Counted from the first letter of the stretch, positions 1 to 9,689 are shown. The stretch is 64,000 nt of DNA from Nitratidesulfovibrio sp. SRB-5 (GCF_019931275.1 NZ_JAIOTY010000001.1:1460650-1524649); one strand, 5' to 3'. A program made the numbers and translations. Notes: generated by a model from the letters alone, not told the origin.

Positions 1-689
1 AAGGCCTTCAGGTCGATGTTGGCCGCGTCGATGCGGTGCTCCAGTTCCGCCAGGCACTCCGGCGACTGGAACCCGTTGGAGACCATGATGGTGGCAAGCC
101 CGGCGGCGCGGGCCGCATCCGCCGTGTCGGTCATCAGTTCGAAAAAGATGGTGGGCTCGGAATAGGTGAACGATATCGACGCCGCCCCGCTGGCCCTGGC
201 TTCGGCCACCAGCTTGGCCGGTGTGACGCGCTGGCCGCGCACCACGCCTTCTTCCGCCGGTGGGCGCGACAGCGACCAGTTCTGGCAAAAGCTGCACGCC
301 AGGTTGCAGCCCATGGTGCCGAAGGAATAGGTGAGCGTGCCCGGCATGAAGTGGAACAGCGGCTTCTTTTCCACCGGGTCCAGGTTCACGGCGGCCACGT
401 TGTCGCCCACCAGGGTGAACAGCCTGCCCACCGGGGCGGTCTTGACCGGCGCATTTGGGTCCGGCGCATTTGGCCCTGCCACGCCCGGTTTAGATACTTC
501 TGGTCCCGGAACGTCGGGCCGATTCACCCGCACCCCGCAACGGCCCGTGCCGCCCCCTGCAATGATGCAGTAATGGCTGCACAGGCGACACTGCACGCGC
601 GTCGCGTCCGCATCCGGCGATGCGGCGGTGCCTGCGGCATCAGCGCCGCCGGGTGGTGGCAGCGGTTTCCAGAGTCGTGCGTCTAGCAT
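1..689 (-). CDS. amrS: AmmeMemoRadiSam-type radical SAM enzyme (5' part, runs off the window edge)
   Basis: The gene reads on the minus strand from an ATG at 687-689 with AAGGA eight bases upstream. The frame stays open to base 1, so only about 229 N-terminal residues are present. Near residue 35 is a first cysteine cluster (CRLCSHYC, then GRCGVR), and near residue 124 is the radical-SAM triad CNLACSFC. This double cluster is typical of the AmrS family, radical-SAM proteins usually encoded near an AmmeMemoRadiSam B protein. The segment ISFTYSEPTIFFE and the following NGFQSPE also fit the family. A spacer rich in Pro/Asn/Ala (about residues 58-78) between the clusters looks expanded by short repeats. 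The substrate is not established for the family. Family assignment is confident; the symbol is less so because the C-terminal half is missing. Confidence 0.85.
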   Translation of the reverse strand, partial: MLDARLWKPLPPPGGADAAGTAASPDADATRVQCRLCSHYCIIAGGGTGRCGVRVNRPDVPGPEVSKPGVAGPNAPDPNAPVKTAPVGRLFTLVGDNVAAVNLDPVEKKPLFHFMPGTLTYSFGTMGCNLACSFCQNWSLSRPPAEEGVVRGQRVTPAKLVAEARASGAASISFTYSEPTIFFELMTDTADAARAAGLATIMVSNGFQSPECLAELEHRIDAANIDLKA

Positions 690-717
690 GGCAGGTTCCT
701 TGCTGATTGGAGGGGCG

Positions 718-800
718 CCGGACGAAAGGTACCGGACGAAATGCGCCGGACGAAATGCGCCGGACAAAATGCGTCGGGCGAACGGTGCCGGACGAAGGGG
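718..800. repeat. 14-bp imperfect tandem repeat, about six units
   Basis: Units of the form CCGGACGAAATGCG begin at 718, 732, 746, 760, 774 and 788. The second and third are identical and the others differ by a few bases. The array lies 29 bp upstream of the AmrS-like start codon, so it sits in that gene's 5' leader or promoter region. No hairpin with a T-run is associated with it. Confidence 0.85.
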
Positions 801-949
801 GGCGAGGCATCGCGGACGACCAGCCGGTTATGGCCGGCTATGGCCGGGCATGACCGGAACAGGCGAGCCGATTGGCGCGGAACGACTGACGTGGACCGAC
901 TGGCGCGAACCGGCTGACGCGAGCCGCGACCGGCCCATTTCGCATGCGG

Positions 950-1426
950 CTATTGCCGCCTGCCCGTCCCTATGCCGCCGGGGGGCAGGGGAGTGGGCCG
1001 CATCACGCCGCCTTCCTTTCCGCCGCTTCCCCAATTGCCGTTGTTCCCGCCCTGGGGTTGGCCCCAGGTGCCGTTCACGTTGATCTCGGGCGCGATTATC
1101 ATGGGCACCTGCTGTTGCGGCATGTCCTGGTGGCGCGGCGGCCCCTTGGATTCCATGATCCGGTCGCCGGTGTCCGGGTCGCGCCCGATGTACGACTGGT
1201 CGCCGCCGGTACCCATGAAGGTGTCGTTGCGGGGGCGTTCCTGCTGCGGGGGGGGGCCGTCCCACGTGCCGTTGGCGCCGGTTGCGGCTGCGGCGATCAG
1301 GATGCCGGGTTTCGCATGTGCAGGCGTGCCTTCGCGGGCAATGGCAGTGCCCGGCAATACCGCTGTGGACAGCATGCCCGTTGCCAGTATACTATGGAAT
1401 AAGGCCCGTGCCAGAAGGGGTTTCAT
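950..1426 (-). CDS. small exported protein with NGTW repeats, unknown function
   Basis: I do not recognise a family. The chosen ATG (1424-1426) has AAGAGGAA upstream and gives a 158-residue protein that starts with a clear signal peptide: MKPLLARALF, then a hydrophobic stretch ending near AIA. An in-frame start 36 codons earlier would bury this signal and is less likely. The mature part is rich in Gly, Pro, Gln and Asn and carries the short repeats GANGTWDGPPPQQ and NVNGTWGQPQGGNNGNWG, with no cysteines. It looks like a disordered or surface-exposed secreted protein. It lies back to back with purM and converges on nothing; downstream on its strand is the AmrS-like gene, separated by about 260 bp that includes the 14-bp repeat array. 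Confidence 0.6.
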   Translation of the reverse strand: MKPLLARALFHSILATGMLSTAVLPGTAIAREGTPAHAKPGILIAAAATGANGTWDGPPPQQERPRNDTFMGTGGDQSYIGRDPDTGDRIMESKGPPRHQDMPQQQVPMIIAPEINVNGTWGQPQGGNNGNWGSGGKEGGVMRPTPLPPGGIGTGRRQ

Positions 1427-1514
1427 GGTGTGTTCCTCTTGCGCTTCGGGGGGTAAAAGCCTATGAAGGGCTTCCGGAAAATCCGAAGCCAGACGACCCA
1501 AGGAGCCTACGTTA

Positions 1515-2567
1515 ATGTCTGAGGACCGTTCCAAAGCCTACACCGATGCGGGGGTGGATATCAACGCCGGCAATGCCCTCGTGTCGCGCATCAAGTCCAT
1601 TGTCGCCCGCACGCACACCAATGGTGTGATATCCGACATCGGCGGCTTCGGCGGCCTGTTCAAGCCGGATCTCGCGGGGATGGACGAACCGGTCCTTGTT
1701 TCCTCCACCGATGGCGTGGGCACCAAGCTGAAGTGCGCCTTCCAGTTCGGCAAGCATGACACCGTGGGCATCGACCTGGTGGCCATGAGCGTCAACGACA
1801 TTCTGGTGCAGGGCGCCCGCCCGCTGTTTTTCCTGGACTACTTCGCCACCGGCAAGCTGGACGTGGATGTGGCCGCCAGCGTCATTTCCGGCGTGGCCGA
1901 GGGCTGCCGCCGCGCAAGCTGCGCCCTGCTGGGCGGTGAAACCGCCGAAATGCCCGAAATGTACGCCCCCGGCGAATACGACCTGGCGGGCTTCTGCGTG
2001 GGCCTTGTGGACAACACCCGCATCGTGGACGGCTCGTCCATCCGCGTGGGCGATTCCATCATTGGCATTGCCTCCACCGGCCTGCATTCCAACGGGTACA
2101 GCCTGGCCCGCAAGGTGCTGGCCCAGAGCGGCCTGAACGGCAACGATCCGCTGCCCGGATCGGACCGCACCGTGGCCGAGGTGCTGCTGGAACCCACCGC
2201 CATCTACGTGGACATCGTGCGCTCGGTGATGCGCGACTTCGCCATCAAGGGCATGGTGCACGTGACCGGCGGCGGCTTCTACGACAACATACCGCGCGTG
2301 CTGCCCGCCACCGTCGAGGCGCACATCGATTTCGGCTCGTGGACCGTGCCGCCGGTGTTCAACTGGCTGCTGGCCCAGGGCAACCTGACCTGGCCGGAAA
2401 TGCTCCAGATCTTCAACTGCGGCATCGGCTACATCATGATCGTCTCGCCCGACGTGTGCGACGAGGTGCTGGGGCGCGTCAACGCCATGCACGCCGAGGC
2501 CTGGCGCATCGGCAGCATCGGCCGCCGCCGCGACAAGGCGGCGGAGCAGGTGCAGGTGGCCTTCTAG
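1515..2567 (+). CDS. purM: phosphoribosylformylglycinamidine cyclo-ligase (AIR synthetase)
   Basis: This enzyme closes the imidazole ring in purine synthesis, converting FGAM plus ATP to aminoimidazole ribotide in the cytoplasm. The 350-residue length is typical of PurM. Visible signatures are the N-terminal YTDAGVDINAGNALV, the DGVGTKLK segment near residue 70, the VNDILVQGARPLFFLDY region, GGETAEMPEMY near residue 140 and the VTGGGFYDNIPRVLP motif near residue 245. The ATG at 1515 follows CAAGGAG with a 7-base spacer. It is a single-gene unit closed by a strong terminator 31 bp after the stop codon. No other pur gene is adjacent. Confidence 0.97.
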   Translation: MSEDRSKAYTDAGVDINAGNALVSRIKSIVARTHTNGVISDIGGFGGLFKPDLAGMDEPVLVSSTDGVGTKLKCAFQFGKHDTVGIDLVAMSVNDILVQGARPLFFLDYFATGKLDVDVAASVISGVAEGCRRASCALLGGETAEMPEMYAPGEYDLAGFCVGLVDNTRIVDGSSIRVGDSIIGIASTGLHSNGYSLARKVLAQSGLNGNDPLPGSDRTVAEVLLEPTAIYVDIVRSVMRDFAIKGMVHVTGGGFYDNIPRVLPATVEAHIDFGSWTVPPVFNWLLAQGNLTWPEMLQIFNCGIGYIMIVSPDVCDEVLGRVNAMHAEAWRIGSIGRRRDKAAEQVQVAF

Positions 2568-2597
2568 CCCGCACGGCGACATTCATTGCACGCCATC

Positions 2598-2633
2598 GGG
2601 GCCGTTCCTTCGGGAGCGGCCCCGTTCTTTTTG
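2598..2633 (+). terminator. rho-independent terminator of purM
   Basis: An 11-bp stem, GGGGCCGTTCC against GGAGCGGCCCC with one G-T wobble, is closed by a TTCG tetraloop and followed by GTTCTTTTT. Confidence 0.9.
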
Positions 2634-2637
2634 CCCG

Positions 2638-2667
2638 GACTGGCCGAGACTGGTCGAGACTGGCCGG
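2638..2667. repeat. 10-bp tandem repeat, three units
   Basis: Units GACTGGCCGA, GACTGGTCGA and GACTGGCCGG follow directly after the purM terminator. The same core, GACTGGCC, recurs in reverse complement in the array at 59961-60010. Confidence 0.75.
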
Positions 2668-2686
2668 GATGCCCCACGAAACGGAA

Positions 2687-2716
2687 ACGGGCCGGAACCA
2701 TGTGGTTCCGGCCCGT
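2687..2716 (-). terminator. terminator hairpin after the radical-SAM gene
   Basis: A perfect inverted repeat (ACGGGCCGGAACCA and its complement, with almost no loop) lies 58 bp beyond the stop of the minus-strand gene at 2775. On the minus strand it runs into TTTCCGTTTCG. Confidence 0.7.
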
Positions 2717-2774
2717 TGCGGTGTCCTGTTGCTGGCATGTGAGTCATGTCCCCGCATGGCGGGGCGCGGCTGGA

Positions 2775-4310
2775 TCAGTCCTCGCAGCCGCAGATATGAT
2801 CGTCGTCGTCCGGGACACCTTCGTGCGGCCCGGCTTCCAGGTGCCCTTCGGGCAGGCCTTCGTGGGCGTCGTCAGGCTCGGTGTCCTCCACGCCGGAAAG
2901 GTCTTCCGCCGTCACGGAGCTGTCGGCATCAGGGGTGTCCCTGTCGGGGCTGGCCTCCGGCGCGTCGCGCAGCAGGTCGGCCAGCGGGGTGGGGTGCCAT
3001 TGGCCGGGCAGGGGGACGCCCCGTTCCTCCAGGTCCGCCCGGTCGCCCAGGTACGGGTTGAAGTAGCCGAAGCCCAGCCACGGGCATTCCCGGCGCAGCC
3101 GCTTGCGGAAGTTGACCAGGCCCATGTTGGGGCCGAATTCGATGCCCAGCAGCAGTTCCAGGTACATTTCGGGGTCGATGTTCAGGTTGCGCAACTGGAT
3201 GAAGCTGACCCCGCAGGTGCGGACCATGTCCAGCAGGGCTTCCAGTTCCGGCTCGGTGTCGGTGATGCCGGGGAAATACAGCAGGTTCAGCGAGACGAAC
3301 ACCCCGTTGCGCCGCGCGGTGGCGATGCTTTCGCGCACATCGGCCAGGGTGTAGCCGTGCGGGCGGTAGTAGCGGTTGTACGGTTCTTCGCGGGCGCTGT
3401 TCAGGCTGACCCGCAGCGAGGTAAGGCCCACCCCGGCAATGCGCTCCACGGCGCCCGGCAGCGAGGCGTTGGAATTCAGGTTCACCGTGCCGCGTCCGCC
3501 CTCGGCGCGGAACAGGCGCACCGCTTCCTCTATCAGGGGGGCCTCGGTCAGCGGTTCGCCCTCGCAGCCCTGGCCGAAGGAAAAGACCGGTTCCGCCACC
3601 TCGTTGCGGGCATGGTGGCGCATCACTTCCACGATTTCCGCCGCCGTGGGGGTGAAGGCCATGCGGTTCTGCGGGGTGGCGCAAATGCGCGACCCCGCCT
3701 CCTGTTGCGAGATGCAGCCCACGCAACGGGCATTGCACGCGCGAGAAACGGGCAGCGGCGCCTCGTACCGGCCAAGGCACAGGTTGCGCGCGGCGGGGCA
3801 GGAATAGGTAAGGGCGCACTTGGCGGTCAGGTGCTGCATCAGCCGGTTGTCCGGGTAGCGGCGCATCAGTTCGCGGGCGGTCTGTTCCACCTTCCTGCGG
3901 TGGACGCCCCGGAACACCTGGCGATTGGATTCGTCCACCCGCTTGGCGCAAACGTAGAAGCGCCCGTTGGCAAAGCCCACGGCCCCGTATGCGAACAGGG
4001 GCAGGGTGGGGGCGTCCGCTTCGCTGACGTAGGCGGGGTGCGCGGTCAAGGTGTGCGCGGGCGCGGCAAATGCGGCCACGGCCAGTTCGTCCATGCCCAC
4101 GGCCTCGCCGGTTTCCGGGTCCAGCCCCACGGCGCGGCGGCCCGGCAGCAGGAATAGCTCGCTCTCGTCGGGCAGGGGCATCAGTTCGTCGGGACGGGGC
4201 AGGGCGAATTCGTGCCCGCGCCGACAGACCATCAGCAGGTCCGGATGGTCGTAGATTTCGCCGTTTTCGTCGGCCACGACAAGATGGGGACGGATATTGG
4301 ATGAGGCCAT
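2775..4310 (-). CDS. radical SAM protein of unknown substrate with Cys-containing tail
   Basis: The 511-residue protein has a central radical-SAM domain with the cluster motif CNARCVGC (Cys192, Cys196, Cys199), a glycine-rich SAM-binding segment (SFGQGCEGEPL near residue 245) and the strand LTSLRVSLNSA further on. The N-terminal ~160 residues match nothing I can name. Additional cysteines just before the radical-SAM motif (KCALTYSCPAARNLC, about residues 164-178) could bind a second cluster. The C terminus is acidic and ends in HICGCED. The ATG is preceded by AAAGGG. It is a monocistronic unit between convergent purM and the divergent coiled-coil pair. Radical-SAM chemistry is near certain; the reaction is unknown. 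Confidence 0.85.
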   Translation of the reverse strand: MASSNIRPHLVVADENGEIYDHPDLLMVCRRGHEFALPRPDELMPLPDESELFLLPGRRAVGLDPETGEAVGMDELAVAAFAAPAHTLTAHPAYVSEADAPTLPLFAYGAVGFANGRFYVCAKRVDESNRQVFRGVHRRKVEQTARELMRRYPDNRLMQHLTAKCALTYSCPAARNLCLGRYEAPLPVSRACNARCVGCISQQEAGSRICATPQNRMAFTPTAAEIVEVMRHHARNEVAEPVFSFGQGCEGEPLTEAPLIEEAVRLFRAEGGRGTVNLNSNASLPGAVERIAGVGLTSLRVSLNSAREEPYNRYYRPHGYTLADVRESIATARRNGVFVSLNLLYFPGITDTEPELEALLDMVRTCGVSFIQLRNLNIDPEMYLELLLGIEFGPNMGLVNFRKRLRRECPWLGFGYFNPYLGDRADLEERGVPLPGQWHPTPLADLLRDAPEASPDRDTPDADSSVTAEDLSGVEDTEPDDAHEGLPEGHLEAGPHEGVPDDDDHICGCED

Positions 4311-4466
4311 GTGGTGCCCTTTGTTCTCATGTATTGTGGTGCATCGTGGGATGTGCTAGGTGCCGGATGGTTACTGCAAGCGGGGTTCCCCGGCAAGTGC
4401 ATATCCGGCCCCGCTGGCCGGTGGCCGGGGAAATGCCGCCTTTTTTTTCCGGGAGAGAAAGGAACC

Positions 4467-5300
4467 ATGTTCGACAACGCCACCATGTTCATGATGTTCA
4501 TCCTGCTGTGTTTCGCGGGATTGCTGGTGATGTTCTATTTCGTGCTGCGCGGCATGGAAGAGCTTGCGCGCGGCATGCGCGACGAACACGCCGCACTGGC
4601 CTCGGGCCTGCGCACGCTGGAGGCGCGGGTGAACGAACTGGCGCGCGCCCAGCGCGCTGCCGCCGCCGGACTGCCGCCCACGCCCCATGCGGGTGCCGGG
4701 GCCGACGCGTTCGACGAACCGGTGGGCCAGTACCACGTGCAGTACGGCACCGGTCCGGATGCCCGCACCGATACGGGGTATGGCACCGGAGATGATCCGC
4801 TGTACGGCCTGGTGCACGAGGACGTCGAATCCAGTCTGCCCGGCGGTTTGGCCATGGACTTCGAGGAGCCTGTGGAACTGGTGGACCGCCAGCCAGACGG
4901 CGTGTCTGGCTTGGGACGTGACGGCGTGTCCGGCCTGGAATATGGCGGCACCGCAGCCGCCCCGCGCGAGGCGGACCTGCACGCAGTGGAACTGCCCAGC
5001 CTCGACCTGACCGCACCGGCAGGGGGAACGTCTGGCGCGTCTGGCGTAGCTGGCGCATCGCGCGGCAGGGCCGCCGGTCTGGATACCTCCGCGCTGGACC
5101 CCTCTTCGCTGGACGCCTTTGGCGACCCGGACCGGGCGCACGACGCCCACGAGCCGCACCATTCCCCGGACACCGGCGGGACGGGCCTGCTCTCCTTTGG
5201 TGACGACGAGGCTGCCTACCGAGAAGCCCGCGAACGCCGGGCCGAGTCCCGTGCCTCGCGCGGCAAGGGCGGTCTGCCGGAGTTGAAGCTGGACGACTAG
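4467..5300 (+). CDS. membrane-anchored coiled-coil protein, unknown function
   Basis: I do not recognise a family. The ATG at 4467 follows AGAAAGGAACC and gives 277 residues; the open frame extends 52 codons further upstream without a ribosome-binding site. Residues 5-27 form one hydrophobic segment (FMMFILLCFAGLLVMFYFVL), followed by a helical, Ala/Leu/Arg-rich stretch to about residue 70 that should form a coiled coil. The remainder is acidic, rich in Gly/Asp/Ser and probably disordered, ending in a charged tail (ELKLDD). The next gene, 44 bp downstream, has the same N-terminal design, so the two are probably co-transcribed and may work together at the inner membrane. Confidence 0.65.
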   Translation: MFDNATMFMMFILLCFAGLLVMFYFVLRGMEELARGMRDEHAALASGLRTLEARVNELARAQRAAAAGLPPTPHAGAGADAFDEPVGQYHVQYGTGPDARTDTGYGTGDDPLYGLVHEDVESSLPGGLAMDFEEPVELVDRQPDGVSGLGRDGVSGLEYGGTAAAPREADLHAVELPSLDLTAPAGGTSGASGVAGASRGRAAGLDTSALDPSSLDAFGDPDRAHDAHEPHHSPDTGGTGLLSFGDDEAAYREARERRAESRASRGKGGLPELKLDD

Positions 5301-5344
5301 CTGCGGACACATCGTAGCAACCCTTGCCCAAGGGCGGATGGCGC

Positions 5345-5872
5345 ATGGACATCGTCTACATCTTGCTGGCCTGCTGCGTGGCAGGGGTACTGCTGTACAC
5401 CAAGCTGAACGGCAGCGGTGGCGGTGGCGCCGCGCGCGCGGTCGAGGCGGCCCTTGAACGCGACATCCAACTCATGGAACTGCGCCTGGCCAACCTGACC
5501 GAGGAATGCGGCACCCTTCAGGCCAGCGTGGCATCCATGCGCGGGCGCCTGCACACCCACGCCGAGCACGAGGCCGACCGTGCCCGGCAACTGCGCGACG
5601 CCGCCGTGCAGTCCGCCACCGAGCAGCGCGAAAGCCTGCCCGAACGCCTGGTGCGCAAGGGACTGGTGAACGCCGACCAGGTGGCCAAGGCCGAAGCCTA
5701 CCGCCGTAACACCGGAAATCCCCTGCCGACGGAAGAGATACTGGCCCTGCTGGGCTTCATCGCCCCCGACGTGCTGCGCGCCGAGCGCGACGAACACAGG
5801 CGGCAGACCCGGACGGTTGCCGCGCCGGAAGCGGGACCGGCATCCACGGAAGGCGGCGAGGGTTCGGCCTGA
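5345..5872 (+). CDS. membrane-anchored coiled-coil protein, second of a pair
   Basis: The 175-residue product has a short hydrophobic N terminus (MDIVYILLACCVAGVLLYT), a Gly linker and a helical region of about 70 residues with heptad-like Leu/Ala spacing. A C-terminal block (about residues 95-150) contains LPERLVRKGLVNADQVAKAE and a segment resembling the short helical N-terminal repeat seen in type II/IV secretion ATPases and other proteins (GLVNADQV). That resemblance is only suggestive. The ATG at 5345 has AAGGGCGGA upstream; a TTG seven codons earlier lacks one. It lies 44 bp after the preceding gene and ends at a terminator shared with the convergent glycosyltransferase gene. Confidence 0.65.
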   Translation: MDIVYILLACCVAGVLLYTKLNGSGGGGAARAVEAALERDIQLMELRLANLTEECGTLQASVASMRGRLHTHAEHEADRARQLRDAAVQSATEQRESLPERLVRKGLVNADQVAKAEAYRRNTGNPLPTEEILALLGFIAPDVLRAERDEHRRQTRTVAAPEAGPASTEGGEGSA

Positions 5873-5918
5873 GCCGCGCCGGTTGCTTCCGGCATCATGA
5901 AGAATCGCGGGATGCATG

Positions 5919-5952
5919 CGCCCGGCTGCCCTTGTGGCCTGCCGGGCGTTTT
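5919..5952 (+). terminator. terminator after the coiled-coil gene pair
   Basis: An 8-bp stem, CGCCCGGC against GCCGGGCG, has a 14-base loop and is followed by TTTT. Confidence 0.7.
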
Positions 5953-5957
5953 CGCGT

Positions 5958-6959
5958 TCAGCGGGCGGCGCCCAGGTACGCTTCGCGCAGCAGGGGCGAG
6001 GGCATCTGCTCGGCCAGCAGCAGGTAGATCAGGCGCAAGTGGGTGCGGCGGATATCATCGGCCCGGGCGCGCCGCTCGGCCACGATGCCCTGCGGCAGTT
6101 CGCGCAGCCGTTTGGTGAAGTCGCGCGCCCGGTGGCGCGCCCGATGGGCGGCGTCCACCCTGCCCAGGCCGGAGGCGGCAATGCGCGTGCACCGCTCGGG
6201 ATCGGACAGCGCCGTGCGGACCACTTCCGCCAGACTGTCGATGTCGTCAGGTTCGTACAGCAGCAGGTCGCGCCCGTCCTCGAACAGATCGGTAAGGCCG
6301 TGGCCGATGCGCGGGGTGACCAGACACCCGCCGCAGCCCAGGGCCTCGAACACCCGGAAGTTCAGGTCGCCGTGCTCGCAGTAGTTCAGCAGCAGCCGCC
6401 CGCGCGGGTACAGCGCCCGGTAGTCGCCCCGGGTCACGTGCAGGCCCGGCAGGCGCTGCCCCAGCCGTTGCAGGAAGGCGTGGCGGGCAGGGGTGCGGGC
6501 CGCGTCCACGGTGCCCACGAACAGCAGGTCCCATTCCGGCGCGGGGGGGCGCGGCAGGTCCGCGTCCTTGGCGAAGGCGGGCGTCCACCAGATGCGCTCG
6601 TCGGGCAGGCGCCGCCCGGCCACCAGCGGAATGTGGTCGCGCAGGCTCATCAGGCACACGTCGAAGGCCTGGGCATACAGCGGGTACCAGCTGTGGATGT
6701 GCGAATCCACGCAGTAGAACACCGTCAGGCAGGGGAACGATTCCATGCCCAGCACGAAGGGCGGGCGGCTCTTGTCCGCCACCACCACCACGTCGGGCTC
6801 CCAGCCCGCCGCGCGCACGATGTCCTGCCAGCCGAACACCGCCACCTGCTGGAAGTCCATGGCGTGCACCTGCCAGCCTTCTTCGCGCAGGGCCTGCGCA
6901 AAGAACGGGCTGCCGATCCAGAACAGCCGGGGCATGCGGTTTTCGTGTTCGCCAGTCAT
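5958..6959 (-). CDS. CgeB-like glycosyltransferase
   Basis: The 333-residue product matches the CgeB/DUF3880 plus Glyco_trans_1_2 layout. It has an N-terminal Rossmann-like half (RLFWIGSPFFAQALREEGW, then DVVVVADKS and TVFYCVDSHIHSWY) and a C-terminal half with LLFVGTVD, LNYCEHGDLNFRVFEALGCGGCLVT and DLLLYEPDDIDSLAEVV. The block FRVFEALGCGG with following acidic residues is the usual nucleotide-sugar region. The chosen ATG at 6959 has only a weak ribosome-binding site; an in-frame ATG eight codons later (MPRLFW) is also possible, and an upstream GTG gives an Arg/Pro-rich extension that looks noncoding. The acceptor is unknown. A second family member lies at 61699 near flagellar genes. Confidence 0.8.
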   Translation of the reverse strand: MTGEHENRMPRLFWIGSPFFAQALREEGWQVHAMDFQQVAVFGWQDIVRAAGWEPDVVVVADKSRPPFVLGMESFPCLTVFYCVDSHIHSWYPLYAQAFDVCLMSLRDHIPLVAGRRLPDERIWWTPAFAKDADLPRPPAPEWDLLFVGTVDAARTPARHAFLQRLGQRLPGLHVTRGDYRALYPRGRLLLNYCEHGDLNFRVFEALGCGGCLVTPRIGHGLTDLFEDGRDLLLYEPDDIDSLAEVVRTALSDPERCTRIAASGLGRVDAAHRARHRARDFTKRLRELPQGIVAERRARADDIRRTHLRLIYLLLAEQMPSPLLREAYLGAAR

Positions 6960-7207
6960 GGCCGGGGTATACCGTGCCGGGGCGGCGGGCGCAACGCGGG
7001 GGATGGTGTGGTGTGACGGGCGGGCCGGGGCGCCGGACCGTCGGGCCGCCGGGCGGTGGCCCCAGTGCCGCCAACGCCTGTTTTCTGGCCGCCCGCCAGT
7101 CACGCCGCGTTCCCCCTTGCCAGCCGCCGTGCGAACGGATAGTGCTGTGACGTCGTGTTGTCGGCGTCACCGGCCCCTTCCCGTTGAGTCAGCAGCGGGG
7201 ACCACCC

Positions 7208-8497
<1,290 letters not shown>

Positions 8498-8573
8498 CAG
8501 CGCGCCGCGCCGCCTGATCTCGCGGACCCCACGGAACGCTCGGACAGCCGGGCTGGTCTGGCAGGGCTAGCTG

Positions 8574-8626
8574 GTCTGGGCCGGGTTGGGCCGGGTTGGG
8601 CCGGGTTGGGCCGGGTTGGGCCGGTC
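8574..8626. repeat. 10-bp tandem repeat, four perfect units plus degenerate flanks
   Basis: CCGGGTTGGG occurs four times without change at 8581-8620, with partial copies on both sides, between the thiC stop codon and its terminator. It would be transcribed as part of the thiC 3' untranslated region. Confidence 0.95.
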
Positions 8627-8645
8627 GGCGGCGGACGGAATCCGG

Positions 8646-8686
8646 AAACGGGAGGGATGCCGACATCCTTCCCGTTTTCTTGTTTG
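8646..8686 (+). terminator. rho-independent terminator of thiC
   Basis: A 14-bp stem (AAACGGGAGGGATG against CATCCTTCCCGTTT, one wobble) with a 4-base loop is followed by TCTTGTTT. The A-rich left arm could also serve transcription from the other strand. Confidence 0.85.
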
Positions 8687-8720
8687 GCGGTGCCCGCCTT
8701 GAGTGATGCGGCGGCCCGCG

Positions 8721-9689
8721 TTACACCGTGGGCGCTTTCACCACGTTGGTGGGCGCACCGGCCAGGAAGGCGCGGATGTTGCCCGCCGTGACGCGCATCA
8801 GGGTCTGCCGCGCGGTCAGGGTGGCCCAGGCCAGATGCGGGGTGATCAGGCAGTTCTTGGCCGTCAGCAGCGGGTTGTCCGGCCGGATGGGCTCCACCGC
8901 CACCACGTCCACGCCAAGGCCGCCCAGGTGGTTGTCGTTGAGGGCGGCGGCCACGGCGGCCTCGTCCAGCAGGGGGCCGCGCGCGGTGTTGATGAGGATG
9001 GCGCCCTGCTTCATGGAGGCCAGACGCACCCGGTTGACCATGCCGCGCGTGGCGTCGGTGAGCGGACAGTGCAGGGTGACCACGTCGGAGCGGGCGAAAA
9101 GTTCGTCAAGGGACACGTAGGCGAAGGGCTCGTACCCCGGCATGGTGCGGGTGTTGGGCGAGTAGGCCAGCACCTTCATGCCGAAGGCGTTGGCGATCTG
9201 CCCCACGCGCTTGCCCATGTTGCCGAAGCCCACGATGCCCATGGTCTTGCCGGTCAGTTCTATCTGGGTGGTTTCCCAGAAACACCAGTCCTTGTTGGCG
9301 CTCCAGTTGCCCACCTTCACGCTGGCGTCGTGCCGGGCGATGCGGCGGCACAGTTCCAGCAGAAAGGCGAAGACGTGCTGGGCCACGGCCTCGGTGCCGT
9401 ACCCGGGCACGTTGCATACCGGGATGGAGCGCGCGGCGGCGGCGCGGATGTCCACCACGTCGTACCCCGTGGCCAGCACCCCGATGTAGGCAAGGTCGGG
9501 CAGTGCCGCGATGGTGTCGGCATCCAGCGGGGTCTTGTTGGTCAACACCATGTGCGCGCCCGCCGCACGTTCGCGTATGGCCTCGCGCGGGGTGCGGTCG
9601 TGCACGGTCAGTTCGCCAAGCGCGGCAACGGCATCCCACGGGTTGTCGCCGGGGTTCAGGGTGTAGCCGTCCAGTACGACGATACGCAT
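8721..9689 (-). CDS. D-isomer-specific 2-hydroxyacid dehydrogenase (glycerate/hydroxypyruvate type)
   Basis: This is an NAD(P)-dependent dehydrogenase that interconverts 2-keto and D-2-hydroxy acids in the cytoplasm. The 322-residue length is usual. The cofactor motif is GIVGFGNMGKRVG near residue 150. The catalytic Arg lies in INTARGPLLDE, the Glu near VEPIRPDNPL, and the His in LITPHLAWAT. Family members closest in pattern (NPGDNPWD near the start, TGYDVVDI, WCFWE) are annotated as glycerate dehydrogenase or hydroxypyruvate reductase, but specificity cannot be read from sequence. The ATG at 9689 follows CGGAGTACAGCC. An upstream in-frame start adds 11 residues without a ribosome-binding site. 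Confidence 0.9.
   Translation of the reverse strand: MRIVVLDGYTLNPGDNPWDAVAALGELTVHDRTPREAIRERAAGAHMVLTNKTPLDADTIAALPDLAYIGVLATGYDVVDIRAAAARSIPVCNVPGYGTEAVAQHVFAFLLELCRRIARHDASVKVGNWSANKDWCFWETTQIELTGKTMGIVGFGNMGKRVGQIANAFGMKVLAYSPNTRTMPGYEPFAYVSLDELFARSDVVTLHCPLTDATRGMVNRVRLASMKQGAILINTARGPLLDEAAVAAALNDNHLGGLGVDVVAVEPIRPDNPLLTAKNCLITPHLAWATLTARQTLMRVTAGNIRAFLAGAPTNVVKAPTV

Noticed and set aside
7016-7207. Possible TPP riboswitch before thiC
   Set aside because: No CTGAGA-type element or second conserved thi-box stretch is visible.
8574-8626. CRISPR-like array
   Set aside because: Direct tandem repeats without spacers; unit length is only ten bases.
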